Positions 16,407-24,485 of a stretch of 64,000 nucleotides of DNA are shown here, one piece after another. The notes under the pieces were generated by a model. That model was not told the DNA's origin. It was given only the letters and a program-made list of their open reading frames with translations, and searched no databases. A program made the translations under genes and the position numbers. How positions within the stretch are numbered: the stretch's first letter is position 1; the number at the start of each line of letters is the position of its first letter. The DNA is from Bog-473 sp035534235 (lineage in GTDB: Bacteria > Actinomycetota > Acidimicrobiia > Acidimicrobiales > RAAP-2), in the NCBI GenBank assembly GCA_035534235.1, contig DATLSH010000039.1:1-64000 (forward strand). The letters are read 5' to 3'.

Positions 16407-17882
16407 GTGCACGGGCAGCCGCGCTGGAAGATCGCCATCCTCGGGGCCGGTGCCGGAGGGCTCGGACTGGCCATCCGGCTGGTGAAAGCCGGACGCCGCG
16501 ACTTCGTCATATTCGAGGCAGCCGACGGGGTCGGTGGCACCTGGCGCATCAACTCGTACCCCGGTGCGGCCTGCGACGTCCCGTCCCACCTCTATTCCTA
16601 CTCGTTCGCCCTGAAGCCCGATTGGACCAAGACCTACGCCACCCAGCCCGAGATACTGCAGTACTTCGAGGACTGCGCGGACCGGTTCGGAGTGCGACCA
16701 CACCTCCGGTTCAATACGCCGATTGTCTCGGCTCGTTGGCGCGAGGCGGATGGTGTCTGGGTTCTGCGGGATGCCTCCGGGGACGAGTACGAGGCGCAGA
16801 CGGTGGTGAGCGCCCTCGGCACCTTCAACGCGCCCGCCATTCCCGACATTGAGGGGCTGGACACCTTTGAGGGCCCGTGCTTCCACTCGGCCCGATGGGA
16901 GCATGAGCATGACTTGACGGGCCGCCGGGTGGCTGTCATCGGCACGGGCGCCAGCGCCGCCCAGATCGTGCCCGAACTCGCCCGCTGCGCCGAAAAGATC
17001 TCCCTGTTCCAGCGGACCCCGCAGTGGATCCTGCCCCGATCGGACAAGCCCTTCACCGAGGAGCAGAAGCGGCACTTCTCCCGCAATCCGATCGCCGCCC
17101 GGCGCCACCGCTGGCAGATCTACCGCGCCTTCGAGAGGAACATCACCTTCCGGCAGGGGGACGCCATGGCCGATCAGCTCAGGGCCCTCGCACTGAGTCA
17201 CCTGGACTACCGCATAAAGGACCCCGTGCTCAAGGCCAAGCTCACGCCGGACTACCCCTTCGGCTGCAAGCGCACACTGGTCACGAGCGACTTCTACAAG
17301 GCAGTGGTGCGCGACGACGTGGAGCTGGTCACCGAGGGCATCGACCGGGTCATGCCGAACGGGGTGAGGACCATCGACGGCGGCGAGCACAAGGTGGACG
17401 CCGTCATTTTGGCCACCGGCTTCCGGGCCACCGAGTACCTCTCCGGCCTTGAAGTCGTGGGTCTTGGTGGCCGCCGTCTCCGTGACGATTGGTCCGAGGT
17501 GCCCCACGCCTACATGGGTATGACCGTTTCCGGCTACCCGAACTTCTTCATGCTCTACGGTCCGAACACCAACCAGGGCGGCAACTCCATCATCTTCATT
17601 TTGGAGGCGCAGGCGGCGTACGTGGTCCGTGCGCTGCGCGCCATGGGAAGGCGCCGTGTCCATGCGGTGGATGTCAAGCGCGACGTCATGGAGGCCTACA
17701 ACCGGGAGTTGGGCGAGGCGCTGCACGGCACCGTGTGGGACACCGGGTGCCGGAGCTACTTCAAGAATGAGAACGGGAAGATCGCCACCCAGCTGCCGTA
17801 CCCGTCCCTCTGGTACTGGCGACGGACCAGGTGGTTCCGCATCCGGGACTACGAACGGCACAGGAAGGCGCCCAGCGGGTAG
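16407..17882 (+). CDS. flavin monooxygenase, probable Baeyer-Villiger type
   Basis: The 491-residue enzyme has an N-terminal FAD motif ILGAGAGGLGLA and a second Rossmann motif VIGTGASAAQ for NADPH. The segment FEGPCFHSARWE matches the BVMO fingerprint FxGxxxHxxxW except that Glu replaces the final Pro/Asp. GGTWRINSYPGAACD is another family hallmark. BVMOs turn ketones into esters or lactones using NADPH and O2. GTG 16407 follows the VOC gene by 3 bp. The context (P450, SDR, hydrolase) supports a hydroxylate, oxidise, insert oxygen, hydrolyse pathway. Confidence 0.88.
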   Translation: MHGQPRWKIAILGAGAGGLGLAIRLVKAGRRDFVIFEAADGVGGTWRINSYPGAACDVPSHLYSYSFALKPDWTKTYATQPEILQYFEDCADRFGVRPHLRFNTPIVSARWREADGVWVLRDASGDEYEAQTVVSALGTFNAPAIPDIEGLDTFEGPCFHSARWEHEHDLTGRRVAVIGTGASAAQIVPELARCAEKISLFQRTPQWILPRSDKPFTEEQKRHFSRNPIAARRHRWQIYRAFERNITFRQGDAMADQLRALALSHLDYRIKDPVLKAKLTPDYPFGCKRTLVTSDFYKAVVRDDVELVTEGIDRVMPNGVRTIDGGEHKVDAVILATGFRATEYLSGLEVVGLGGRRLRDDWSEVPHAYMGMTVSGYPNFFMLYGPNTNQGGNSIIFILEAQAAYVVRALRAMGRRRVHAVDVKRDVMEAYNRELGEALHGTVWDTGCRSYFKNENGKIATQLPYPSLWYWRRTRWFRIRDYERHRKAPSG

Positions 17883-17921
17883 AACGGGTTGCGCATCCGG
17901 CGCCCCAGAGGAGGTTCCCAA

Positions 17922-18890
17922 GTGAAGGCAGCTGTCTACTACGAGACCGGAGGACCTGACGTCTTCCACTTCGAGGATGTCCCCGACCCCGAAGTCGGCG
18001 CCGGTGACATTCTGGTCAAGGTCGAAGCCATCAGCATTGAGGGAGGTGACACGCTCAACCGGCTCGGCGGTGACCTGAACCGGGTGCCGCACATCGTCGG
18101 CTACCAGTGCGCCGGCACCGTGGCCGAGGTGGGGTCTCAGGTGACCGGCTTCGTGGTGGGGGACCGAGCGGTCACTGTCGGCATTGACGGCTCTCACGCC
18201 GAGCTGCGCGCCGTGCCCGAGGCATTCGCCTGGAAGATCCCCCCGGGCCTCTCGACCGACGAGGCAGCTTGTGTGCCGGTGCCCTTCGGGACGGCCGATG
18301 ACTGTCTCTTCGAGTTCGGCCACTTGGTGGCCGGGGAGACCGCGTTGATCCATGCCGGCGCCGGCGGAGTGGGGATCGCCGGGATCCAGCTGGCCAAGCG
18401 GGCGGGAGCGAGGGTCTTCGCCACCGCATCCAGTGACGACAAGCTCGAACGGTTGAAAGAGCTCGGGCTCGACGAGGGCATCAACTACGCCACGCACGAC
18501 TTCGTCGCCGAAGCGCGCCGGCTGACCGATGGACGCGGGGTCGACGTCGTCGTCGACTCGGTGGGCGCCGCCACCTTGCAGGGGAGCATTGATGCATTGG
18601 CCTACCGGGGGCGATGCGTGAGCGTCGGTGACGCCGGTCGGGTATCCGCCGAGCAACTGAACATCTCCTCCATGCGCGGCAACAACCAGACATTCTCGGG
18701 TTACTTCATGGGTGCCGAGATGCTCTTCTTCCCCCGCCCCCATGCACTCATCGCCGGGCATCTCGACGCCATCGCCAAGGGGGACTTGCGTGTGGTGATC
18801 GACCAGGCGTTCCCCCTGGCCGACGCGGCGGGAGCCCATGCCTACATTGAGAGCCGGCGGTCGTTCGGGCGCGTCCTGCTCACACCCTGA
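17922..18890 (+). CDS. zinc-independent MDR oxidoreductase (quinone oxidoreductase-like)
   Basis: The 322-residue protein starts at GTG 17922, 6 nt after AGGAGG. It has the MDR catalytic-domain start VKAAVYYETGGPDV and the nucleotide motif AGAGGVGIAGIQLAK, and it lacks the catalytic zinc cysteines of alcohol dehydrogenases. NADPH:quinone reductase and enoyl reductase are the usual activities. It lies 39 bp after the monooxygenase and probably completes the VOC-BVMO-MDR operon, acting on an enone or quinone intermediate. Confidence 0.88.
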   Translation: MKAAVYYETGGPDVFHFEDVPDPEVGAGDILVKVEAISIEGGDTLNRLGGDLNRVPHIVGYQCAGTVAEVGSQVTGFVVGDRAVTVGIDGSHAELRAVPEAFAWKIPPGLSTDEAACVPVPFGTADDCLFEFGHLVAGETALIHAGAGGVGIAGIQLAKRAGARVFATASSDDKLERLKELGLDEGINYATHDFVAEARRLTDGRGVDVVVDSVGAATLQGSIDALAYRGRCVSVGDAGRVSAEQLNISSMRGNNQTFSGYFMGAEMLFFPRPHALIAGHLDAIAKGDLRVVIDQAFPLADAAGAHAYIESRRSFGRVLLTP

Positions 18891-18931
18891 GGGACGCCCC
18901 CGCGTATCGGCTTGCGGTGCACTCCCAACGC

Positions 18932-18947
18932 GTTAGTCTCTACTAAC
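18932..18947. promoter_or_regulatory. candidate ArsR operator palindrome
   Basis: GTTAGTctctACTAAC has perfect 6-bp arms and ends 10 bp before the ArsR GTG. Its position would let the dimer block the promoter or start region of its own gene. The TTAG/CTAA half-sites recall the TetR palindrome at 15905. Confidence 0.55.
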
Positions 18948-18957
18948 ATGTTGTGCA

Positions 18958-19272
18958 GTGACCGACCTGCTGGCCGTGCTGGCCGAACCCAACCGGCGAC
19001 GACTGCTGGAGCTGCTGCGCGACGGCGAGCAGACGGTGACCGAGCTGGCCTCGCAGTTCTCTGTCACTCGATCGGCAATCTCCCAGCACCTGGCCTTGCT
19101 CGCGTCCGCCGGACTGGTCGACGTCCGGCAGGACGGCCGGTTCCGCCGCTACCGGCTCGATCCCGACGGGATGGCGTCCCTGCGCACCGCCCTCAATATC
19201 TTCTGGACCACGGAACTCGCGCAGCTGGTCGCTGCCGGACCCCCCACGGGAGGAGCAGCCGATGACCATTGA
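18958..19272 (+). CDS. ArsR family transcriptional regulator
   Basis: The 104-residue winged-helix regulator is of the type paired with AHSA1 proteins. It has PNRRRLLELLRDGEQTVTELA, the recognition helix SRSAISQHLALL-like segment (VTRSAISQHLALLASAGLV) and a wing RQDGRFRRYRLD. No metal-binding Cys cluster is seen, so it probably senses something other than a thiophilic metal. It overlaps the next gene by 11 bp, indicating translational coupling. Confidence 0.92.
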   Translation: MTDLLAVLAEPNRRRLLELLRDGEQTVTELASQFSVTRSAISQHLALLASAGLVDVRQDGRFRRYRLDPDGMASLRTALNIFWTTELAQLVAAGPPTGGAADDH

Positions 19273-20236
19273 GAAGTCAGTCCTGGTGCCGCGGGATGCC
19301 GACCAGACGTTTGCCCTCCTCACCGAACCGGAGCGCTTGCGCCGCTGGCAGGGCATCTCGGCGCGCGTCGACCTACGCGCCGGAGGCGAGTACCGCTGGA
19401 CTGTGGTGCCCGGAGTCAACGCGGGCGGCACCTTTGTCGAGATCGAGCCCGGACGGCGCCTGGTCTTCACCTGGGGCTGGGAGGGCAACGATGCCTTGCC
19501 GCCCGGCGCCTCCACGGTCACCATCACCATGGAGCCGGCCGAGGGCGGGACGATGGTGCGCCTCGTCCACGAGGGGCTGACCGGGGACCAGGAAAGTGGC
19601 CACCTCAAAGGGTGGAGCCACTATGCCGAACGGCTGGCCGCCGCGGCGCGAGATGGCGATGCCGGGATGGACCAGTGGATGCAACGGTCAGCCGAGGAAC
19701 TGGACCAGCTGTCGGCCGCTGAAGCATCTCTGGCTCTGTGCCAACATGTGCTGCGCCACATGGATCCGGCCGCCGGTTCGGCGCAGACCCCTTGTGCCAA
19801 GTTCGACGTCGACCAACTGGTGGAGCACCTCACCGGCTCCATCGTCACCCTGGGAGCCGCGGTCGGCGTCACGGTGATGCCCGCCTCGGGGTCGTCCCGT
19901 GAGGCACGCCTTGCCGATACGGCGCAACCGGTGCTGGAAGGTTGGCATCGCCGTGGCCTTGACGGCACCGTAAAATTGGTGGGAGGCGAGCTTCCAGCCG
20001 AGATTGGTTCGCGGATCCTCTCCATGGAGTTCCTGGTGCACGCTTGGGACTTCGCTCAGGCCACCGGTCAGGACCTACCCGCCAACGAGGCGCTGAGTGG
20101 CTACGTGCTCGGCCTGGCCCACGGGCTGATCGCTTCCCAAATGCGGGACGGGGACCTTTTCGCCGACGAGGTCGTGCCGGGTCCGCAAGCTGACGCCATC
20201 ACGCGCCTGGCAGCCTTCACCGGTCGGTCGGTGTGA
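19262..20236 (+). CDS. fusion of AHSA1/START-like and mycothiol-type DinB (TIGR03086-like) domains
   Basis: The 324-residue protein has two parts. Residues 1-130 are an SRPBCC/AHSA1 domain (TFALLTEPERLRRWQG, then FTWGWEG). Residues ~145-324 resemble the TIGR03086/maleylpyruvate-isomerase N-terminal helical bundle, with DVDQLVEHLTGS and EFLVHAWDFAQATGQ. The latter family binds a metal and uses mycothiol. These usually occur as separate proteins, and an ArsR-AHSA1 pair is common, so the fusion is notable. It may bind a lipophilic ligand and act on it with a thiol cofactor (inference). The upstream ArsR gene overlaps it. Confidence 0.82.
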   Translation: MTIEKSVLVPRDADQTFALLTEPERLRRWQGISARVDLRAGGEYRWTVVPGVNAGGTFVEIEPGRRLVFTWGWEGNDALPPGASTVTITMEPAEGGTMVRLVHEGLTGDQESGHLKGWSHYAERLAAAARDGDAGMDQWMQRSAEELDQLSAAEASLALCQHVLRHMDPAAGSAQTPCAKFDVDQLVEHLTGSIVTLGAAVGVTVMPASGSSREARLADTAQPVLEGWHRRGLDGTVKLVGGELPAEIGSRILSMEFLVHAWDFAQATGQDLPANEALSGYVLGLAHGLIASQMRDGDLFADEVVPGPQADAITRLAAFTGRSV

Positions 20237-20238
20237 AC

Positions 20239-21720
20239 TCAGGTGGCGGCGCGCCATTGGCGCTCAAAGGGAAGGCGCCAGCTTCGTGGTGCGATGAGGT
20301 CGGCGTTTGCCGGTGGTCCCCAGCTTCCCTTGGCGTAGGGTGCCACCGGGAACGGCCCCTCCAGCAGGGGCGTCGAGAGCTCCCAGAGCCGCTCAATGCC
20401 TTCGGCAGTATTGAAGAGGGTGTGGTCCCCGACCATGGCGTCATGGATCAACCGTTCGTAGGCCTCAAGGACGTCGGCATCCTGGCCCGTCTCGTGCAGG
20501 GCGAACTGCAAGCTGAGTTTTTCGAGTTTCATGCCTGGTCCCGGCTTCTTGCCGTAGAAGGAGAGTGACAGCTTCGACGAATCGGCCAAGTCGAAGGTCA
20601 GGTGGTCCGGCCCTTGGGTGCCCACCCCGGATCCTTCGGGGAACATGCTCTTGGGTGGCTCTCGGAAGGCGATGGAGATGATGCGTTCGCCCCCGCCCAG
20701 CTGCTTGCCGGTGCGCAGGAAGAAGGGCACGCCGGCCCAGCGCCAATTGTCGATTTCGCAGCGCAAGGCCACGAAGGTCTCGGTGTCCGAATCGGCCGCC
20801 ACCCCGGGGATGTCCCGGTAGCCCTCGTACTGTCCTCGCACCACCTTGGTCACGTCTAAAGGACGGAGGGAGCGGAAGACCTTGTTCTTCTCCTCGCTGA
20901 TGGCACCGGGTTCCAGGGCCGTCGGGGGCTCCATGGCCATGAAAGCGAGGATCTGGAAGAGGTGGGTCACCACCATGTCCTTGAAGGCACCGGTGGCCTC
21001 GTAGAATTTCACCCGGTCGTCGACGGAGAGCGTTTCGGGCACGTCGATCTGCACGTGGTCGATGTGGTCACGATTCCAGATCGGCTCGAAGAGGCCGTTG
21101 GCGAAGCGGAAAGCCAGGATGTTCTGGGCCGCCTCCTTTCCCAGGAAGTGGTCGATGCGGAAGACCTGCTCCTCGGTGAAGATCTCGTGCACGGTGTCGT
21201 TCAGGGCCTTGGCACTGGCCAGGTCTGTGCCGAACGGCTTCTCCATGATCACCCGTGATCGCTCCACCAGGTCAGCCTCACCCAGCATGTGGATGACGTC
21301 GCGGGCGGCCATCGGCGGGATGCTCAAGTAGTGCAACCGCCGCACGTCTCCGCCGATCTCCGCCTCCGCCTTGGCGACAGCGGCATGCAAGCCGTCCGGG
21401 CCCGCCGAGAGGGGTACGAAGCTCAGCTTCTGCTCGAAGCCGGCCCACTGCAGGAGGGAGATCTTGCCCAGCGCGAACTGGTCGCAGGCGTGTCGGGCGA
21501 CCTGGCGAAAGTCCTCGTCGGAAAGCTCGCTGGTCGAGGTGCCGATGATCCGGTATTCGGGCAGCATGCCCGACATGGAAAGGTGGAGCAGCCCGGGGAG
21601 CAGCTTACGGGCGGCCAGGTCGCCGGTGGCCCCGAAGAGCACAATGACGTGGGGTTGGATCGGGGTCGGCCCCTGCGGGACCTCGTCGGGTGCGGGACTC
21701 CGTTCGATGGTGGCCGTCAT
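20239..21720 (-). CDS. zwf: glucose-6-phosphate 1-dehydrogenase
   Basis: The 493-residue G6PDH has coenzyme motif GATGDLA (30-36), EKPFG (160-164) and active-site RIDHFLGKE (188-196), at normal family length. It oxidises glucose 6-phosphate to the 6-phosphogluconolactone and yields NADPH (or F420H2-linked reducing power through other enzymes) for the many oxygenases and reductases nearby. The ATG at 21720 overlaps the stop of the amidohydrolase by ATGA. This is unusual company: no gnd, tal or pgl gene lies beside it. Confidence 0.95.
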   Translation of the reverse strand: MTATIERSPAPDEVPQGPTPIQPHVIVLFGATGDLAARKLLPGLLHLSMSGMLPEYRIIGTSTSELSDEDFRQVARHACDQFALGKISLLQWAGFEQKLSFVPLSAGPDGLHAAVAKAEAEIGGDVRRLHYLSIPPMAARDVIHMLGEADLVERSRVIMEKPFGTDLASAKALNDTVHEIFTEEQVFRIDHFLGKEAAQNILAFRFANGLFEPIWNRDHIDHVQIDVPETLSVDDRVKFYEATGAFKDMVVTHLFQILAFMAMEPPTALEPGAISEEKNKVFRSLRPLDVTKVVRGQYEGYRDIPGVAADSDTETFVALRCEIDNWRWAGVPFFLRTGKQLGGGERIISIAFREPPKSMFPEGSGVGTQGPDHLTFDLADSSKLSLSFYGKKPGPGMKLEKLSLQFALHETGQDADVLEAYERLIHDAMVGDHTLFNTAEGIERLWELSTPLLEGPFPVAPYAKGSWGPPANADLIAPRSWRLPFERQWRAAT

Positions 21721-22904
21721 GTCGCCGGCCGCCGCTCGTTCAGCACGGCGACATTGCTTCCCATGATCCGGGCCACCGAGTCGGCCGGGAGCTTCTGGAG
21801 CTCGGTGACCCAGTCCGTCGGCTCGGGCAACCCCTCTATGTGAGGCCAATCCGAACCGAAGATCACCCGATCGTCACCCATGAAGTCGACGATCTCGTCG
21901 ACGTCGTCCTCCCAGAACGGGTTGATCCACACATGGCGGCGGAAGGTGACCACCGGGTCCTCCAAGAAGTAGCCGGGCATCTTGCGGGCTGCCCCCGCCA
22001 TCTTGCGGAACAACGGACCCAGGAATTCCGACCCGTTCTCGACCGAGGCGATGCGGAGGTTGGGGAAGCGGTCGAACAGCTTCTCCAGCAGGAGGGTGGC
22101 CAGGAAGTCATGGGCCGCCCGCTCAATGGCGAACATATTGATGCTGGGCTTCGACCCTCCGCCCTTGAAGGAGGCAGAGAACCCGTCGGCGGCGTAGCCG
22201 TTGGAGGACAAACCGGCGTCCCCGGCGTGCACCACCACCGTGATCCCGGCCTCATTCACGCGGGCCCAGAAGGGGTCGAACATCACATGGGAGGGGGAGC
22301 ACGGACCGGTGACCGTGTTCGGTGCGGCGGCTCGCATGACGACGGTGCGGGCTCCCTGGTCCAGGCTCCACTCGAGCTCGCGTACGGCTTCGTCCACGTC
22401 GGCCAGGGAGATGTAGGGGGCGGCGAAGATCCGGTCCGCATATTCCATCCCCCAGTCCTCGGCCAACCATCGGTTGAAGGCGCGGAAGAGCAGAACCACG
22501 GCGCCCGGGTCATTCTTGAGCGCATCCTCGTACAGCATGCCCAGGGTCGGGAACAGCCAGACCGCCGACAATCCCTGGGCGTCCATCACCCTGAGGCGGG
22601 CGTCACGGTCGCGGTACTCGGGCCTGGTGGGCTCGGGCGTGCCCATCAACTCGTGCATCGGACGGCCCTCAGGGTTGCCTCTGAAGTAGTCCACCAGGGA
22701 GCCCGCCGGCGAGACGGGATTGAACGTGGGGTTGGTCACGGCCCGGCTGATCCGGCCCCCGAGAGCGTGATACTTCCGCCCGCCCACCTCCACCCACTGG
22801 ATCACCCGGGGGCCGTCCGCCGGGTTGAGATGGCGGGTGAAGGCATCGAGCGCCTCGTAATAGTGGTTGTCGGCGTCGAAGACCGCGGTGTCGATGCTGT
22901 GCAT
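21717..22904 (-). CDS. amidohydrolase-2 family metal-dependent hydrolase
   Basis: The 395-residue TIM-barrel protein belongs to the ACMSD-like amidohydrolase-2 family. It begins with DADNHYYE in place of the classical DxHxH and carries TVVVHAGD (metal His) and a C-terminal VIFGSDWPHIEGL with the catalytic Asp. Members decarboxylate or hydrolyse aromatic and cyclic acids. It sits between the nitroreductase and zwf on the minus strand and is translationally coupled to zwf. Confidence 0.88.
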   Translation of the reverse strand: MHSIDTAVFDADNHYYEALDAFTRHLNPADGPRVIQWVEVGGRKYHALGGRISRAVTNPTFNPVSPAGSLVDYFRGNPEGRPMHELMGTPEPTRPEYRDRDARLRVMDAQGLSAVWLFPTLGMLYEDALKNDPGAVVLLFRAFNRWLAEDWGMEYADRIFAAPYISLADVDEAVRELEWSLDQGARTVVMRAAAPNTVTGPCSPSHVMFDPFWARVNEAGITVVVHAGDAGLSSNGYAADGFSASFKGGGSKPSINMFAIERAAHDFLATLLLEKLFDRFPNLRIASVENGSEFLGPLFRKMAGAARKMPGYFLEDPVVTFRRHVWINPFWEDDVDEIVDFMGDDRVIFGSDWPHIEGLPEPTDWVTELQKLPADSVARIMGSNVAVLNERRPAT

Positions 22905-22949
22905 GGTCAGCCTTCCCGGGGTGGTATGGCGGGGGCAGCACCCCGAACT

Positions 22950-23657
22950 TTAGGTGCCTGCGGGGGGCCCTGCAGCCGTATGGCCGACTCCGGGGGGATC
23001 GACGGCCCAGGGCGGGGCCTCGCCCCAGCGGTCGCCGTAGACCAGATCGGGAAGGGGGCGCCGGCGTACGGGGCCGTGACGGCCCTCGGGACGGCCGATG
23101 GTGATGGTGGCCGAAATCTCCACATCGTCGGGAATGTGCAGCAATGTCCGGAGTTCGGCGTCGGCCGCGTACTGCCAGCTGGTCATGACGCCGCCGTAGC
23201 CGAGGGCGCGGGCGGCCAGGAGGAGGTTCTGGCAGGCCGGGAAGATGGAGCCGCCATCGGTCCGGTTGGTCTCGCGGTAGCGGATGAAGCAGGCCAGTAT
23301 CACGACAGGCACCGAGTCGTAGGTGTCCACGTAGCGCTGCATGGTGCGGGCGAGCCGTGACTTGGGCGAATCCGGCCGGATGCCCGAGCCCTCGGCGTAA
23401 CCGTCCGCCAGACGCTTGGCCTCCCAGAACTTCCGGGCCCCGGCCCCGATCAAGCGCTTCGCTTCCTCGGCCACCGGCCCATTGGTCAGCACCAGGAAGC
23501 GGAATGGTTGACGGTTGGATCCGCTGGGCGCTCGGGTGGCCGCGAACAGAATGTCCCGCAGTACCTCGTCGGGCACCGCCTCCGCCGTGTAGCGGCGAAT
23601 GGCTCGGGTCGAGATCAGGCCCTCGTAGAGGGTGACCGGACCGTCGGCGCCGCTCAC
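22950..23657 (-). CDS. nitroreductase family flavoprotein
   Basis: The 235-residue FMN-dependent nitroreductase-fold protein has the N-terminal STRAIRRYTAEAVPDE and the FMN-binding APSGSNRQPFRF. The C-terminal half has SIFPACQNLLLAARALGYGG and ISATITIGRPEGRHGP. Members reduce nitro groups, quinones or enones. It begins at GTG 23657 in a GTGA overlap with the upstream SDR stop and ends with a TAA, rare in this window. Confidence 0.9.
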   Translation of the reverse strand: MSGADGPVTLYEGLISTRAIRRYTAEAVPDEVLRDILFAATRAPSGSNRQPFRFLVLTNGPVAEEAKRLIGAGARKFWEAKRLADGYAEGSGIRPDSPKSRLARTMQRYVDTYDSVPVVILACFIRYRETNRTDGGSIFPACQNLLLAARALGYGGVMTSWQYAADAELRTLLHIPDDVEISATITIGRPEGRHGPVRRRPLPDLVYGDRWGEAPPWAVDPPGVGHTAAGPPAGT

Positions 23658-24421
23658 CGGCCCATCCCTCCACCGTCCACCTGCACCCGCTGCCCCGTCA
23701 CGTACCCGGACCCCTCCGACACGAGGAAGAGCACCACCCGGGCCACGTCGACCGGCTGGCAGACGCGCCCGAACGGTGACAGCTCGTCCAGCGAGTGGAT
23801 GTCCTCCACCCCGGTGGCACGCACCAGCCGGCGGCCCATTTCTGACACGACCAGACCGGGTGCCACCACATTGACGTGGATCCCGTGGCGCTGCTCCTCC
23901 CTGGCCAGGGTGAAGGCCAGCGACTCCAGCGCGGACTTGGCCACGTTGTAGGGGCCCCCGCCGGCCGCGTTCATTGCGGTGGCCACCGAGGAGACCATCA
24001 CCACGTCGCCCCGCGGGCGCTCCCGCATTTGCGGCACGAACAGGTGAGCCAGGTGGAACGACCCCATGACGTGGATGGCGAAGAGCCGCTCCATCTCCTC
24101 GGGCTCGGTCTTGGCGATCGAGCGCCCCTTGCTGGCGATACCGGCATTGGACACAAGGATGTCGACCGCGCCGTGGGCGGCCAGGACCTCCTCCCGCAGC
24201 CGCTGGCAGTCCTCGAACGACTGCACCGCAGCCTGGTGGGCCGTGGCCGAACCGCCGGCCCTGGTGATAGCCGCCACCGTCTCCTCGGCCGCCTCGGTGT
24301 CGCGGTGGAAGACGACGGCCACGGAGGCGCCGGCCGCGCCGAGCTCCTCGCTGATGCCGCGCCCGATACCCCGCCCTCCGCCGCTGACCAGGGCCACCCT
24401 TCCTGCCAGTTGTCGGTCCAC
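23654..24421 (-). CDS. short-chain dehydrogenase/reductase
   Basis: The 255-residue classical SDR has GGGRGIG near residue 15, NAG (SNAGIAS), the catalytic Ser in SSVATA, YNVAK and a C-terminal TGQRVQVDGGGMGR. I start it at GTG 24421 (GTG 24424 is equally possible) because the longer frame to 24526 overlaps the nitrilase homologue with non-family sequence. Its stop is coupled to the nitroreductase start. Confidence 0.9.
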   Translation of the reverse strand: MDRQLAGRVALVSGGGRGIGRGISEELGAAGASVAVVFHRDTEAAEETVAAITRAGGSATAHQAAVQSFEDCQRLREEVLAAHGAVDILVSNAGIASKGRSIAKTEPEEMERLFAIHVMGSFHLAHLFVPQMRERPRGDVVMVSSVATAMNAAGGGPYNVAKSALESLAFTLAREEQRHGIHVNVVAPGLVVSEMGRRLVRATGVEDIHSLDELSPFGRVCQPVDVARVVLFLVSEGSGYVTGQRVQVDGGGMGR

Positions 24422-24485
24422 CACGGAGGCGACCCTAGCAACGGGACCCTGCGGGTACCCCGGCCTCCGAGCCCCGCCCGGAGGC

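Noticed and set aside
15918..18839. Very long minus-strand ORF of 973 codons opposite the VOC/BVMO/MDR genes
   Set aside because: It is a shadow of high-GC codon structure: His/Gly/Val-rich, with no family features, while the plus-strand genes are clearly real.
21690..23360. Long plus-strand ORF opposite the amidohydrolase and nitroreductase
   Set aside because: Composition is typical of an antisense shadow, and both minus-strand genes carry family motifs.
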